NCBI RefSeq assembly: GCF_007004625.1
Contig: NZ_VIFV01000014.1
Location: 23,954 to 87,953 of the forward strand
Length of the DNA: 64,000 nt
Reading direction: 5' to 3'
Origin: Planococcus salinarum
Lineage (GTDB): Bacteria > Bacillota > Bacilli > Bacillales_A > Planococcaceae
Shown: piece after piece, positions 10,118-21,653 of the stretch
How positions within the stretch are numbered: the stretch's first letter is position 1
Layout of the letters: each line of letters opens with the position of its first letter
Notes under the pieces: model-generated
What the model saw: the letters and a program-made list of their open reading frames with translations, nothing else
Database searches by the model: none
What the model was told of the DNA's origin: nothing
Program-made: the position numbers and the translations under genes

Positions 10118-10153
10118 AAGGGGTGGGGAATTTACCCCGCCCCTTATTTTTTT
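10118..10153 (+). terminator. Strong hairpin terminator between gapA and pgk
   Basis: GGGGTGGGG and CCCCGCCCC form a 9-bp GC stem with a 6-base loop, followed by TTATTTTTTT. It lies inside the glycolytic operon, so it would lower pgk-to-eno expression relative to gapA unless read through, or there is a further promoter. Confidence 0.85.
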
Positions 10154-10176
10154 GAATACAAATAGGAGGTATTTTC

Positions 10177-11364
10177 ATGCTGCAGAAAATGACCATGAAA
10201 GATTTGGATTTGAAAGGGAAGCGCGTATTTTGCCGAGTCGATTTCAACGTACCGATGAAAAACGGTGAAGTAACGGATGATACACGGATCCGTGCAGCTG
10301 TTCCGACTATTGAATATTTGATCGGCAACGGAGCAAAAGTGATATTGGCCAGCCATTTGGGGCGCCCAAAAGGTGAGGTCAATGAAGAAATGAGGCTTGC
10401 TGCGGCAGGAGCCCGTTTAAGCGAATTGCTACATAAAGATGTAAAAAGCCTGGAGGAATCCATCGGCGAAAAGGTTGAAAACGAAATAAACCAAATGCAG
10501 GAAAGCGACATCCTTCTGCTGGAAAATGTCCGCTTCCACGCCGGAGAAGAAAAGAATGATGAAAAACTGGCAAAAGCTTTTGCGGACCTTGCAGATGTAT
10601 TTGTCAATGATGCCTTTGGAGCGGCGCATCGTGCACATGCTTCTACAGCAGGCATTGCAAAATATCTTCCATCTGTTTCCGGGCTTCTTCTGGAGAAGGA
10701 ACTGGAGGTTTTAGGATCAGCACTGTCAGAACCCAAACGGCCATTTACAGCCATTATCGGCGGAGCCAAGGTGAAGGACAAAATCGGCGTTATCGATCAT
10801 CTGCTCGACAAAGTGGACAATCTGTTGATCGGCGGTGGCTTGTCCTATACTTTCATCAAGGCACAGGGCCATGAAATCGGCAACTCACTGGTAGAGGAAG
10901 ATAAATTAGAATTGGCGAGAACCTTTCTCAGAAAAGCAGAAGAAAAAGGCGTGAAATTCTATCTTCCGGTGGATGCAACTGTTGCCAGCGAGTTTTCAAA
11001 AGATGCTGAGACCAAACACGTGAAAATCGAAGAAATCCCTTCGGACTGGATGGGACTGGATATCGGACCTGAAACAGCCGATTTATATGAAGACGTTATC
11101 AAAAATTCGGCATTGGTCATTTGGAATGGGCCGATGGGCGTTTTTGAAATGGAGCCATTCGCGAATGGAACACGTTCAGTTGCTCAGGCCATGGCTGTCA
11201 CAGAGGCCTATACGATCATCGGCGGCGGAGATTCCGCTGCCGCTGTAGAAAAGTTCGAAGTGGCAGATAAAATGGACCATATATCAACCGGCGGCGGAGC
11301 TTCGCTGGAATTCATGGAAGGCAAGGAATTGCCGGGTGTGAGCGCATTGACCGATAAAAAATAA
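10177..11364 (+). CDS. pgk: Phosphoglycerate kinase
   Basis: A 395-residue enzyme that transfers phosphate from 1,3-bisphosphoglycerate to ADP. Visible motifs are RVDFNVPMK near the N-terminus, ASHLGRPKG, and the nucleotide-binding [14 protein letters not shown] and [14 protein letters not shown] near the C-terminus. AGGAGG lies 8 bases before the ATG. A second in-frame ATG two codons later-plus (MTMKDL) is possible but less well spaced. Confidence 0.96.
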   Translation: MLQKMTMKDLDLKGKRVFCRVDFNVPMKNGEVTDDTRIRAAVPTIEYLIGNGAKVILASHLGRPKGEVNEEMRLAAAGARLSELLHKDVKSLEESIGEKVENEINQMQESDILLLENVRFHAGEEKNDEKLAKAFADLADVFVNDAFGAAHRAHASTAGIAKYLPSVSGLLLEKELEVLGSALSEPKRPFTAIIGGAKVKDKIGVIDHLLDKVDNLLIGGGLSYTFIKAQGHEIGNSLVEEDKLELARTFLRKAEEKGVKFYLPVDATVASEFSKDAETKHVKIEEIPSDWMGLDIGPETADLYEDVIKNSALVIWNGPMGVFEMEPFANGTRSVAQAMAVTEAYTIIGGGDSAAAVEKFEVADKMDHISTGGGASLEFMEGKELPGVSALTDKK

Positions 11365-11409
11365 AAACTGTCTGCCAACTGGGACCATTATTAGAAAGGG
11401 AGTGTCTTT

Positions 11410-12171
11410 TTGAGAAAACCGATTATTGCAGGAAACTGGAAAATGTATAAGAATGCTTCAGAAGCAACATCCTTTGTGGAGGAAGTGAAAACAGCTTTGC
11501 CGTCAGCTGAAAAAGTGGATGCTGTTATTTGTGCACCTGCCTTATTCCTTCAGTCATTAGTGAAAACTGCTGAAAACACCGACCTGAGAATTGGCGCACA
11601 AACGATGCACGAGGAAAAAGAAGGAGCTTTTACAGGGGAAATCAGTCCCACTCAATTAAAAGATCTGGGCGTTGAATATGTTATCATCGGCCATTCCGAA
11701 CGCCGCCAATATTTCAATGAAACGGATCAGTCTGCAAATAAAAAAGTAGTATCTGCATTTGGAAATGGTCTGGTACCTATATTATGTGTAGGAGAAACTC
11801 TCGAACAGCGTGAAAACGGGGAAACAGGCAGCGTTGTGGAAGCACAAGTGGAAAAAGGGGTTGCGCAGTTATCTGCCGATCAGGCGGCCGGGCTTGTCAT
11901 TGCCTATGAGCCTATCTGGGCAATCGGAACAGGAAAGACCGCAACAGCAGATGATGCCAATGAAGTTTGCGGCCTCATCAGAAAGAAAATTTCATCATTA
12001 TTTAATTCGGAAACTGCAGATGCGATCCGTATCCAATACGGCGGGAGTGTTAAGCCGGCGAATATTGAAGAACTTATGAATATGGAGCATATTGACGGTG
12101 CTTTGGTGGGAGGAGCAAGCCTCGAAGCAGAGTCGTTCCTTAAATTATTGGAGGCTGGTGCAAATGCATAA
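11410..12171 (+). CDS. tpiA: Triosephosphate isomerase
   Basis: A 253-residue enzyme interconverting dihydroxyacetone phosphate and glyceraldehyde-3-phosphate. The N-terminal AGNWKMY, the catalytic His in IIGHSERR and catalytic Glu in [14 protein letters not shown], and the phosphate-binding YGGSV are all present. The start is TTG, supported by AAAGGGAG upstream and by the family N-terminus [10 protein letters not shown]. It overlaps gpmI by 8 bases. Confidence 0.96.
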   Translation: MRKPIIAGNWKMYKNASEATSFVEEVKTALPSAEKVDAVICAPALFLQSLVKTAENTDLRIGAQTMHEEKEGAFTGEISPTQLKDLGVEYVIIGHSERRQYFNETDQSANKKVVSAFGNGLVPILCVGETLEQRENGETGSVVEAQVEKGVAQLSADQAAGLVIAYEPIWAIGTGKTATADDANEVCGLIRKKISSLFNSETADAIRIQYGGSVKPANIEELMNMEHIDGALVGGASLEAESFLKLLEAGANA

Positions 12172-13696
12172 CACAGAACATCCTGTGGCTTTGATCATTC
12201 TGGACGGCTTCGGCTGCCGGAAGGAAACTTTCGGCAATGCTGTTGCCCAGGCGAATAAACCGAATTTTGATAAATTCTGGAACAGTTATCCCCATGAATT
12301 GCTGACTGCATCCGGTGAAGCGGTCGGCCTGCCAGAGGGCCAAATGGGGAATTCAGAGGTCGGCCATTTAAATATCGGTGCAGGGCGAGTTGTCTACCAG
12401 AACCTCACCCGGATCAACAAAGCAATTCGGGACGGCGACTTTTTTCAGAACCCCGCTTTTCTTGAAGCTATTGCCAAAGCCAAAGCGAATGGTTCAGATC
12501 TGCATTTGATGGGCTTATTATCGGATGGCGGCGTTCATAGCCATTATGAACATTTGTTTGCATTATTGGAATTGGCAAAACAGCACGGACTGAATCAAGT
12601 ATACGTCCATGGCTTTTTGGATGGCCGGGACGTCGGACCGCAAACTGCGCTGCAATATATAGAAAAAACGGAAGAGAAAATGGCGGAAATCGGCATCGGC
12701 AAATTTGCGTCGATCAGCGGCCGTTATTACGCCATGGACCGCGACAAACGCTGGGACCGGGCGGAAAGTGCATATCGCGTATTAGTGGACGGAATTGGAT
12801 TAAATGCCTCTACTGCAAGTGAAGGAGTCATCGAGTCTTATGATCAGGGCGTGATGGATGAATTCGTGGTGCCGTTTTATATAGAAGAAAATGGGGAGCC
12901 GGTTGCAACGATTAAGTCCGAAGACTCTCTGATTTTTTTCAATTTCCGGCCGGACCGGGCCATCCAACTGACATCGGCCCTATTGACCACAGGGTTCCAA
13001 AGTTTTCCATTAAGTGCGAACCATCCATTCAATCTCACTTTCGTATCGTTCACTATTTATAGTGATGTATTGCCGACACGGATCGCCTTCGAGACCGTGA
13101 ACCTTGAAAATACAGTCGGAAAAGTGATTTCGGCCAATGGATTGACGCAATTACGAATAGCGGAAACCGAAAAATATCCTCATGTCACTTTCTTTATGAG
13201 CGGTGGTAGGGAAAGCGTTTTTCCAGGAGAAGAACGGATTCTTGTCGATTCGCCGAAAGTCGCAACGTATGACCTTCAACCGGAAATGAGTGCCTATGAA
13301 GTCACGGATAGACTGATTGAACAGATTGAAGCGGAAGCTCATGATGCAATTATCCTCAATTTCGCGAACCCTGATATGGTTGGGCACAGTGGATTGCTGG
13401 AGCCTACGATTCGGGCAATTGAAACGGTGGATGAGTGTTTGGGCAGAATTGTCGATGCCTTGCACGCAAAGGGCGGTACAGCCATCATAACTGCCGATCA
13501 CGGAAATTCGGACGAAGTGCTGACGACAGAGGGTCTTCCAATGACGGCACATACGACTAACCAAGTTCCGGTTATCGTCACCCAATCCGGTGTACAACTG
13601 CGGCCGGGAGGCGTTCTCGCCGATTTGGCGCCGACTTTATTGAAGTTACTGAACATCGAACAACCGGCTGAAATGACCGGAAAATCACTATTTTAA
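12164..13696 (+). CDS. gpmI: 2,3-bisphosphoglycerate-independent phosphoglycerate mutase
   Basis: A 510-residue manganese-dependent mutase of the alkaline phosphatase superfamily. Metal-binding LIILDGFG opens the protein and the catalytic serine lies in [22 protein letters not shown] near the C-terminus supplies further metal ligands. I start at the ATG at 12164 (GGAGG upstream); the frame from 12092 would extend 24 residues inside tpiA and lacks family resemblance. Confidence 0.96.
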   Translation: MHNTEHPVALIILDGFGCRKETFGNAVAQANKPNFDKFWNSYPHELLTASGEAVGLPEGQMGNSEVGHLNIGAGRVVYQNLTRINKAIRDGDFFQNPAFLEAIAKAKANGSDLHLMGLLSDGGVHSHYEHLFALLELAKQHGLNQVYVHGFLDGRDVGPQTALQYIEKTEEKMAEIGIGKFASISGRYYAMDRDKRWDRAESAYRVLVDGIGLNASTASEGVIESYDQGVMDEFVVPFYIEENGEPVATIKSEDSLIFFNFRPDRAIQLTSALLTTGFQSFPLSANHPFNLTFVSFTIYSDVLPTRIAFETVNLENTVGKVISANGLTQLRIAETEKYPHVTFFMSGGRESVFPGEERILVDSPKVATYDLQPEMSAYEVTDRLIEQIEAEAHDAIILNFANPDMVGHSGLLEPTIRAIETVDECLGRIVDALHAKGGTAIITADHGNSDEVLTTEGLPMTAHTTNQVPVIVTQSGVQLRPGGVLADLAPTLLKLLNIEQPAEMTGKSLF

Positions 13697-13711
13697 AGGG
13701 AGCTGTTTTAA

Positions 13712-15007
<1,296 letters not shown>

Positions 15008-15009
15008 AA

Positions 15010-15035
15010 AAAAAGAGGCAATGCCTCTTTTTTCT
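15010..15035 (+). terminator. Terminator after eno
   Basis: AAAAAAGAGGCA and TGCCTCTTTTTT form a stem that ends in a T run. Confidence 0.9.
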
Positions 15036-15110
15036 ATTGCTATTGTCACAGGTCGCAATTTTTGGTAAACTTATTCTTGTTGTGAAGGTTTTATTCAGGA
15101 GGTGGAATTT

Positions 15111-15338
15111 ATGCATACGTTGTTAATGACTTTACTCGTCATCGTATCGCTCGCATTAATCGTTGTCGTATTATTACAATCAGGGAAAAGTGCTGGTCTT
15201 TCAGGAGCCATCTCCGGTGGAGCTGAGCAACTTTTCGGCAAGCAAAAAGCTCGGGGACTTGATCTTGTCCTTCATCGTGTAACGATTGTACTTGCTGCCT
15301 TATTCTTTATTTTGGCTATCGCCGTAACGAAAGTATAA
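15111..15338 (+). CDS. secG: Preprotein translocase subunit SecG
   Basis: A 75-residue membrane protein with two hydrophobic segments (about 2-22 and 52-74) around the conserved [21 protein letters not shown]. SecG assists the SecYE channel. The ATG at 15111 has AGGAGG 7 bases upstream; an in-frame GTG at 15102 overlaps that site and is rejected. It begins the secG-est-rnr-smpB-ssrA group seen in Bacillus. Confidence 0.95.
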   Translation: MHTLLMTLLVIVSLALIVVVLLQSGKSAGLSGAISGGAEQLFGKQKARGLDLVLHRVTIVLAALFFILAIAVTKV

Positions 15339-15351
15339 AGTGGATGATTAA

Positions 15352-15386
15352 ATCGCCTGACCAATACACTGGTTGGGCGTTTTCTT
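15352..15386 (+). terminator. Terminator after secG
   Basis: CGCCTGACCA and TGGTTGGGCG pair around ATACAC and are followed by TTTTCTTTT. Confidence 0.75.
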
Positions 15387-15418
15387 TTATAGTGGTAATT
15401 TAGAAGTTGTTGGAAACC

Positions 15419-15546
15419 GATATTTCGCATAACAGCTTGCTTGCCGCGGGCTTGCGCTGAGCTAACTCGGTCTCGTTTCACTTCGCCCGAGTGGATCTCA
15501 GCACTGCGCTGGTTCCGCAGGCGTCTGCGCTGTTATGCTTCATATC
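15419..15546 (-). repeat. Intergenic repeat family 1, copy C
   Basis: GATATTTCGCATAACAGC at the left and the complement of GATATGAAGCATAACAGCG at the right. Both ends carry the same CAT-for-CAA change relative to the other copies, so the two ends have changed together. The inner CTGAG ... CTCAG and ACTCGG / CCGAGT pairings are retained. Confidence 0.7.
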
Positions 15547-15614
15547 TAAGCAAAGTTTTAATTGAAAAAATTCAAAACTTGAATAAACCATTTAAAATTA
15601 CTGATTGTAGTGGA

Positions 15615-15781
15615 AGGTGGCGAAGGGCAAAGAGGTGCTCCTGCATCGCTATGCTGCTTCGTCGCAAACGATTTGCGCAAGCGCAAACCGTTTCCTGCGG
15701 GAATAGAGTGAGTCCTGAGACCCCACAAGGAGCGAATGCGACTGAGGAGGCTCAGGCCACTCCCGCGGAAAGCGTCCACCT
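15615..15781 (-). repeat. Intergenic repeat family 2, copy C
   Basis: Runs AGGTGGCGAAG to GCGTCCACCT like the copy at 2150. Contains a variable hairpin at 15666-15693 (AAACG / CGTTT outside TTTGCGC / GCGCAAA) directly after CTTCGTCGC. Confidence 0.7.
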
Positions 15782-15823
15782 GGAACGGAAATCATAGTGA
15801 TATTAATTTATGGAGGGATTTGC

Positions 15824-16570
15824 ATGAGAGTTTCACCACCAAAGCCATTTTTCTTCAAGGCGGGACCGCGAGCGGTTCTGTTGCTGCATGGGTTTACCGG
15901 CAACTCCGCTGATGTGCGGATGCTGGGGCGCTTTCTGGAGAAGAAGGGCTACACTTCACTCGCACCGCATTTGGAAGGCCACGGCGTCGATCCAGAACAG
16001 CTGGTTGAAAGCGGACCGGAGGGCTGGTGGCGAGATGTAGAACAGGCTTATCAGAAGCTGAAAGATGAAGGGTATACGGAAATCGCAATCGGCGGATTAT
16101 CGCTCGGCGGCGTATTATCTTTGAAAGCAGGGTATACATTTCCTGTGAAGGGCGTCGTGACGATGTGTTCGCCGATGATCATGAAATCGACCGATCTGTT
16201 GTTCGAAGGTGTCATTCATTATGCCCGCAATTATAAAAAGCTTGAAGGAAAAGAAGACGATGTTATAGAAGAAGAAATAAAGGACCTTCGGGAACATGGC
16301 ATGCCGTCACTCTCAGACCTGCGTGAATTGGTGCAGGACGTACGGGAGCATGCGGATCATGTGTATGCCCCGACATTCGTCGTGCAGGGTTCTCTGGATA
16401 ATGTCATCGATACGAATTCCGCGAATATTATTTATGATACTGTGGAATCGTTTGATAAAAGGATTAAATGGTACGAAAAATCAGGGCATGTAATCACCCT
16501 TGATAAAGAAAAAGAACAATTGCATGAAGATGTATTGGAATTTCTCGAATCGCTCGATTGGAGCGTGTGA
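15824..16570 (+). CDS. Carboxylesterase (Est30/YvaK type)
   Basis: A 248-residue alpha/beta hydrolase. The oxyanion-hole segment [10 protein letters not shown], nucleophile Ser in GLSLGG, acid Asp in [10 protein letters not shown] and the histidine in KSGHVITLD are visible, matching the short-chain carboxylesterase Est/YvaK that sits between secG and rnr in Bacillus. The physiological substrate is unknown. ATG 15824 follows GGAGG. Confidence 0.92.
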   Translation: MRVSPPKPFFFKAGPRAVLLLHGFTGNSADVRMLGRFLEKKGYTSLAPHLEGHGVDPEQLVESGPEGWWRDVEQAYQKLKDEGYTEIAIGGLSLGGVLSLKAGYTFPVKGVVTMCSPMIMKSTDLLFEGVIHYARNYKKLEGKEDDVIEEEIKDLREHGMPSLSDLRELVQDVREHADHVYAPTFVVQGSLDNVIDTNSANIIYDTVESFDKRIKWYEKSGHVITLDKEKEQLHEDVLEFLESLDWSV

Positions 16571-16593
16571 GATTGCCAGAAGGAGGAATTGAA

Positions 16594-18915
16594 ATGAGTA
16601 ATAATGAGATATCGTTGGATCAGCGCTTACTGTCGTTTATGAGGGAAGATGCATACAAACCTTTGACGGTTCAGGAAATCGAAGAACAATTCGGTTTTGA
16701 AGATGCTGATGAATTTAAAGAATTGGTGAAGACTTTAGTTAAATTGGAAGAAAAAGGATTGCTGGTGCGTTCGCGTGCCAACCGCTACGGAGTGCCGGAG
16801 CGTATGAACCTGATGAGCGGCAAGTTTATCGGCCATCCGCGCGGTTTTGGATTTGTGGCATACGATGAACCGGGACATGATGATATCTTCATCCCTCCGA
16901 CGGAAGTGAACGGCGCCATTAATGGAGATAAAGTAATGGTGAGGATTGCAGAATCATCCGGCGGCGACCGCCGTGAAGGTGCTATCATCCGTATTCTCGA
17001 ACGCGGTACGACACAGGTTGTCGGCACGTTCCAGGACAACCGCGGCTTTGGCTTTGTCGTTTCCGATGATAAAAAGATGAACATGGATATTTTTATTGCC
17101 AAAGATGATACGCTCGGCGCGATTGACGGCCATAAAGTGGTAGTGGAAATTACCGGATGGCCGGAGGGCCGCAAGTCGGCAACCGGTATGGTCAAGCAGA
17201 TTCTGGGGCATAAAAACGACCCAGGCGTCGATATTCTGTCGATCATCCATAAATACGGCATTGAAATCGAATTTCCGCAGACCGTGCTTGATGAAGCAAA
17301 TGCGGTTCCGGAAGAAATTGAAGCGAAGGATCTGGATAACAGAAGGGATCTCCGCGAGGAACAGATTGTTACCATTGATGGAGCGGATGCAAAAGATCTG
17401 GACGATGCTGTTCAGGTGTTGAAACTGGAAGACGGCACCTATAAACTCGGCGTCCACATTGCAGATGTTAGCCATTATGTTACGGAAGGATCGGAAATGG
17501 ACCGGGAAGCGTACGACCGTGCGACAAGCGTTTATTTGACGGACCGCGTTATTCCGATGATTCCACACCGTCTGTCGAACGGGATCTGTTCTTTGAATCC
17601 ACAGGTAGATCGTTTGACGCTATCCTGTGAAATGATTTTCAACGACCAGGGGGAAGTCATCTCGCATGAAATTTTCCAGAGCGTGATACGGACTTCCGCC
17701 CGTATGACTTATACAGACGTGTATGAAATTTTGGAACAGGACAATCAGGCACTGAAAGAGCAATACAGTGAACTTGTACCCATGTTCGAATTGATGAAGG
17801 ACCTTGCAGATATTCTGCGCAATAAACGCATGCGCCGCGGCGCCATTGACTTTGATTTCAAGGAATCGAAAGTCCTGGTGGATGAAGAGGGAACTCCCAC
17901 AGATGTGGTCGTCCGGGAACGGACAGTTTCTGAGCGGCTGATCGAGGAATTCATGCTGGCGGCCAACGAGACTATTGCTGAACATTTCCATCACATGGAA
18001 GTGCCGGCGCTTTATCGCATACACGAAGATCCGAAACCGGAAAAACTGCAGCGATTCTTTGAATTCGTCACAAATTTTGGTATCGTGGTGAAAGGAACCG
18101 GCAGCCAGGTTCATCCGCGGGCATTGCAGGAAATCGTGGAATCGGTGGCCGGCAAACCGGAAGAGCCGGTTGTTTCAACAATGATGCTGCGCTCCATGCA
18201 GCAGGCGAAATATTCTTCTGAAAGCCTGGGGCATTTCGGGCTGTCGACTGAATTCTATACCCACTTCACGTCACCGATACGTCGTTATCCAGATTTGATT
18301 ATCCACCGGTTAATCCGCACGTATCTGATTGAAAAAGATCTTTCCGAAGCGACGTTGAGACATTGGGACGCCAACATGGACGATATTGCAACCCACACAT
18401 CTGAACGCGAAAGACGTGCAGTGGAAGCGGAACGCGACACGGATGCATTGAAGAAAACGCAATTCATGGCAGATAAGATCGGCGAAGAATTTACAGGAAT
18501 CATCTCTTCGGTCACTAATTTCGGTTTGTTTGTGGAATTGCCGAACACGATTGAAGGCCTTGTCCATGTTTCCAACATGACCGATGATTTCTACCGTTTC
18601 GACGACCGCCAGATGATGATGATCGGCGAACGCAGCAACCGCCAGTTCCGTATCGGCGACGAAGTGGAAATCAAAGTCATCGGTGTGAAACCGGAAGAAT
18701 CGGCAATTGATTTTGAAATAGTCGGCATGACGCAGAATGTGCGCCGTACCCGTAAAGACGCACCAAAAGTCATCAGCGCTGCAAAAAAAGACAGCGGCGG
18801 CAAAGTGGGACGCGACGGCAAAAAGAAAGACGGCGGCGGACCAACACGCAAAGGGAAGAATCCAAAGAAGAAGTTTTATGAAGGCGCTGCTAAGAAAACA
18901 AAGCGCAAAAAGTAA
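16594..18915 (+). CDS. rnr: Ribonuclease R
   Basis: A 773-residue 3'-5' exoribonuclease that degrades structured RNA and works with SmpB/tmRNA in clearing non-stop messages. Order: N-terminal winged helix (1-70), two cold-shock RNA-binding domains, the RNB catalytic domain with metal-binding aspartates in [12 protein letters not shown], an S1 domain (about 625-710) and a Lys/Gly-rich tail. ATG 16594 follows AGAAGGAGG; the frame from 16558 starts inside est. Confidence 0.96.
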   Translation: MSNNEISLDQRLLSFMREDAYKPLTVQEIEEQFGFEDADEFKELVKTLVKLEEKGLLVRSRANRYGVPERMNLMSGKFIGHPRGFGFVAYDEPGHDDIFIPPTEVNGAINGDKVMVRIAESSGGDRREGAIIRILERGTTQVVGTFQDNRGFGFVVSDDKKMNMDIFIAKDDTLGAIDGHKVVVEITGWPEGRKSATGMVKQILGHKNDPGVDILSIIHKYGIEIEFPQTVLDEANAVPEEIEAKDLDNRRDLREEQIVTIDGADAKDLDDAVQVLKLEDGTYKLGVHIADVSHYVTEGSEMDREAYDRATSVYLTDRVIPMIPHRLSNGICSLNPQVDRLTLSCEMIFNDQGEVISHEIFQSVIRTSARMTYTDVYEILEQDNQALKEQYSELVPMFELMKDLADILRNKRMRRGAIDFDFKESKVLVDEEGTPTDVVVRERTVSERLIEEFMLAANETIAEHFHHMEVPALYRIHEDPKPEKLQRFFEFVTNFGIVVKGTGSQVHPRALQEIVESVAGKPEEPVVSTMMLRSMQQAKYSSESLGHFGLSTEFYTHFTSPIRRYPDLIIHRLIRTYLIEKDLSEATLRHWDANMDDIATHTSERERRAVEAERDTDALKKTQFMADKIGEEFTGIISSVTNFGLFVELPNTIEGLVHVSNMTDDFYRFDDRQMMMIGERSNRQFRIGDEVEIKVIGVKPEESAIDFEIVGMTQNVRRTRKDAPKVISAAKKDSGGKVGRDGKKKDGGGPTRKGKNPKKKFYEGAAKKTKRKK

Positions 18916-18967
18916 TGAGCAGGGGGCGGCTCCGGCCGCTCCTTTCAACTAATATGAGGTGGAATAG

Positions 18968-19432
18968 ATGGCAAAAGGATCAGGCAAGGTAATTGCCCAG
19001 AACAAAAAAGCCGGTTTTGATTACTTTATTGAAGAAACAATGGAAGCAGGCATTGTGCTTCAGGGCACAGAAATTAAATCTGCCCGGAACGGCAAAGTGC
19101 AATTGAAAGATGCATTCGTCCGCATCCGAAACGGTGAAGCATGGATTTCCAACATGCATATCAGCCCTTATGACCAAGGAAATATCTTTAATCACGATCC
19201 AACACGTTCACGCAAATTGCTGCTGCATAAAAAGCAGATCCGGGAGCTCGAGTCTCACACAAAAGAACAGGGAGTTACGATTGTTCCGTTGAAGATGTAC
19301 TTGAAGGATGGTTTCGCCAAAGTGCTGATCGGTGTCGGTAAAGGGAAGAAGAACTACGATAAGCGCGAAGATCTGAAGAGAAAAGACGCCAAGCGGGAAA
19401 TTGACCGTGCGATGAAAGAACGCAGTCGTTAA
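18968..19432 (+). CDS. smpB: SsrA-binding protein SmpB
   Basis: A 154-residue protein that binds tmRNA and delivers it to stalled ribosomes. It has the family core ([33 protein letters not shown]) and the basic tail [18 protein letters not shown] that enters the mRNA channel. AGGTGG lies before the ATG. It stands between rnr and ssrA. Confidence 0.97.
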   Translation: MAKGSGKVIAQNKKAGFDYFIEETMEAGIVLQGTEIKSARNGKVQLKDAFVRIRNGEAWISNMHISPYDQGNIFNHDPTRSRKLLLHKKQIRELESHTKEQGVTIVPLKMYLKDGFAKVLIGVGKGKKNYDKREDLKRKDAKREIDRAMKERSR

Positions 19433-19434
19433 GC

Positions 19435-19463
19435 TTGAAGTCTGACCATCTTTGTCTTATAAT
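19435..19463 (+). promoter_or_regulatory. ssrA promoter
   Basis: TTGAAG and TATAAT are 17 bases apart, starting 3 bases after the smpB stop codon. A precursor from here would be trimmed to the mature 5' end at 19520. Confidence 0.7.
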
Positions 19464-19519
19464 TGGTTTATAACACAAGCACGCTAGAGTCATACTCTTC
19501 CCGTGTCTTCTTATAATGA

Positions 19520-19870
19520 GGGGACGTTACGGATTCGACAGGGATGATCAGGGCTTGGGTTGCGCGTCGGAGGATCGGCTTCGTCACCAACGTAACTATA
19601 ACAACTGGCAAAACAAACCAAAACCTAGCATTCGCAGCGTAAGCTCGGATCTGCTCTATGTATCCATCGCCCATGTGGCTATGTAGAGCTCAACTTTAGT
19701 GGGATACGACAGACAGCGCCACTTGAACTGTCTGTAAGAGATTCTCAAGTTAGTGCCCGGGACGCCCGCTTATTGGCAGATCGGTGCATGAAACTCTAAT
19801 AAGTAAGCTACACGCGTAGATGCTCAAGTAGCTGAGTTTCTGGACGCGGGTTCGACTCCCGCCGTCTCCA
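19520..19870 (+). ncRNA. ssrA: Transfer-messenger RNA (tmRNA)
   Basis: 351 bases. The tRNA-like ends GGGGACG and CGTCTCC pair, the start GGGGACGTTACGGATTCGACAGGG is typical, and the T arm GGTTCGACTCC closes the 3' part. The tag frame is at 19607-19642: GKTNQNLAFAA then TAA, preceded in the final peptide by the alanine from charged tmRNA. The tag is shorter than the B. subtilis one (GKTNSFNQNVALAA) but keeps a hydrophobic AA end for ClpXP. The last 75 bases lie within the island's left repeat. CCA is not encoded. Confidence 0.97.
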
Positions 19871-19890
19871 TAGATTTTATGGAGCTACAT
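19796..19890 (+). repeat. Left attachment repeat (attL)
   Basis: 95 bp identical to 29687-29781. It starts at CTAATAAGTAAGC inside ssrA, covers the T arm and acceptor end, and runs 20 bp past the gene to GGAGCTACAT. It keeps ssrA intact after integration. Confidence 0.93.
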
Positions 19891-19918
19891 TCAGTGGTAT
19901 CAAGGTTTTAAGGAAGTT

Positions 19919-19967
19919 AGGGATATTGTACGGGAGTTAAACTCCTTTGCAATATCCCTATTTTCAT
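19919..19967 (+). terminator. Island-borne terminator after ssrA
   Basis: AGGGATATTG and CAATATCCCT form a 10-bp stem with an inner GGAGT / ACTCC pairing, then ATTTTC. It replaces the original ssrA terminator, which is now at 29787. Confidence 0.7.
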
Positions 19968-20029
19968 GCCTGAACATAATTGGGGACTCAGTTCGATAAC
20001 TTCTAATTCATAGATTAGGAGGAATTGTT

Positions 20030-21004
20030 ATGTCTAATGGAAGAAAACATGGTATGTTCGCAGCAAATATGGAAACCGTAAGAAGATCAACAAAAGTAGA
20101 TGATAAAGATAAAGAAGGTATGCAAATTGTTGATGCACTGGAAATAGTGTTTCAACAAATGCAAGTAGCAGGAAACCGAGAACGCACTATTGAAAGCTAT
20201 CGTTATATTTTCAAGCAGTTTGTAGAATATAATGAATTAAAATATGTGGAAGATATTACTATAGATACGATATATAACTACCTGAGTTCATTACAAGTAA
20301 CGCAGCAAACAAAACTAATAAGATTGAAGTCTATCAAGGCGGTATTGAGCAAGTTTTACAATAATGGATGGTTCAAGAAAAAGTTTTGGAGTTCAGTTCA
20401 TATTAAGATTGATAAGCAAGTTAAGAAAGGTACTAATGAAGATGACGTTGATACCTTACTTAGTTTAATTGATCAGACAACTTTTGTTGGTTTTAGAGAT
20501 AGCGTTGCTATTCTCACAATGTACAGCACGGGTATTCGTATTCGAACACTCGGGGAGTTAAAAGAAAATCATATTGACTTTAATAATTTGACTCTTAATT
20601 TAGATGGATCTACTCTCAAAAATCATCAATTTCTTAAGTTACCAATTTCTCAAGATCTTGCAAAGATGTTTAAAGATTTAATTCATTTGAATGATAATAT
20701 TAGACCGTATTACGGCCGAGAAAACAAAAATATTTTTATTACACAGAACGGCTTGCCTATGAACACAAGTAAATCATCAAATTGTGCAATTTCTAAGCAA
20801 CTAAATAAATACTCTAAGAGATTTGGAATTGAAAATATTAATGCACATGCTATCCGTAGGGGGTATGCAAAAAATCTACTAAACAAGGGAGCGAACATAG
20901 CTCTAATAAGTAAAGCTTTAGGGCATTCCGATTTAGCTATAACAACAAAATATTTACATTTAGATATTGATGAAGTCGTAAGTAGCTTACGGAATTATTG
21001 TTAA
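20030..21004 (+). CDS. Tyrosine recombinase (integrase)
   Basis: A 324-residue site-specific recombinase. An N-terminal SAM-like core-binding domain (about 35-115) is followed by the catalytic domain: Arg170 or Arg172 (TGIRIRT), His273 and Arg276 (HAIRRGY), His299 (LGHSD) and the nucleophile Tyr308 (TTKYLH). A ribosome site AGGAGG precedes the ATG. It lies 140 bp from the left attachment repeat and is the obvious enzyme for integration into ssrA. All catalytic residues are intact, so it may be active. Confidence 0.93.
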   Translation: MSNGRKHGMFAANMETVRRSTKVDDKDKEGMQIVDALEIVFQQMQVAGNRERTIESYRYIFKQFVEYNELKYVEDITIDTIYNYLSSLQVTQQTKLIRLKSIKAVLSKFYNNGWFKKKFWSSVHIKIDKQVKKGTNEDDVDTLLSLIDQTTFVGFRDSVAILTMYSTGIRIRTLGELKENHIDFNNLTLNLDGSTLKNHQFLKLPISQDLAKMFKDLIHLNDNIRPYYGRENKNIFITQNGLPMNTSKSSNCAISKQLNKYSKRFGIENINAHAIRRGYAKNLLNKGANIALISKALGHSDLAITTKYLHLDIDEVVSSLRNYC

Positions 21005-21332
21005 CATTATCAGTTGAAATCTTTTATTCAAAGATCTACTCTAAATTTTAAATAGGCATAGAGAGGGGGGTGAATCCGACATATTTAGCCCGCCTTTCAA
21101 TGCGCAGTTACCGAGGTGCGTTCATCCACACTACATTAAGTACTATTTTTTCCGATACGAAAAGGATAAAGATAACTTTTTCTTCTATTGAAAAGTTAAT
21201 TACCTTTGAATTTCTCTTGTTATTTACGAGAAAGAATCAATACTTGTGATTTTAAGTCATTAACAGCAAAGCGTTTTTGAAAATAAGTTGTCTTTGTGTT
21301 AAGAAATAGGTATTTGGTATATAAAAATGCTA

Positions 21333-21361
21333 TTGTCTAATGTTTCCTAAAGTGATAATAT
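21333..21361 (+). promoter_or_regulatory. Candidate promoter for the structured RNA
   Basis: TTGTCT and TAATAT are 17 bases apart. Transcription would start near 21368. The 330 bases before it (21005-21332) hold no gene; a GC-richer patch at 21064-21130 can fold locally (GCGCA / TGCGT, GGTGAA / TTCATC) and AACTTTT / AAAAGTT pair at 21173-21196. Confidence 0.5.
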
Positions 21362-21367
21362 TAAATA

Positions 21368-21546
21368 AATAATTTTATTTGAACGCTTAATTATGATAGG
21401 AGAGAATTAAATGCTACCGCCTCATTTGGGGGCATGCTTGTTTCCATATTTTTGTATTAATATTTAACGGCTTATTTATGTCTGTTAATTGCAAAGGGAC
21501 AAGTGTGCATTCAAACGGGGGGAGTGTTTAATTCTCTCCTTTTTTT
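21368..21546 (+). ncRNA. Candidate structured small RNA
   Basis: A long interrupted hairpin closes over 140 bases: GGAGAGAATTAAA (21399-21411) pairs perfectly with TTTAATTCTCTCC (21527-21539), then CCTCATTTG (21420-21428) with CAAACGGGG (21512-21520, one mismatch), then GCATGCTTGTTTC (21432-21444) with GGGACAAGTGTGC (21496-21508, G-U pairs included), and an apical TTAAC / GTTAA. Seven T follow the closing stem, as in an intrinsic terminator. The rod shape with internal loops recalls 6S RNA, but I see no known family. An 18-codon frame at 21411-21467 is an alternative reading (leader peptide). Confidence 0.55.
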
Positions 21547-21653
21547 GCGTGGTTTAACATTCGGGTAGCAATAAATTTAAATATAGAAAGAGAGGAAAGA
21601 GTAGAAAGATTATATATGTGTGAGAGAGAGGGTTTAATCCCTGCTCGAAAAGT

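Noticed and set aside
15441..15797. 118-codon frame before the esterase gene
   Set aside because: Entirely made of the two repeat copies.
21411..21467. 18-codon frame with GGAGAG upstream
   Set aside because: The start and ribosome site lie within the closing helix of the candidate RNA; too short to support as a gene, kept only as an alternative reading.
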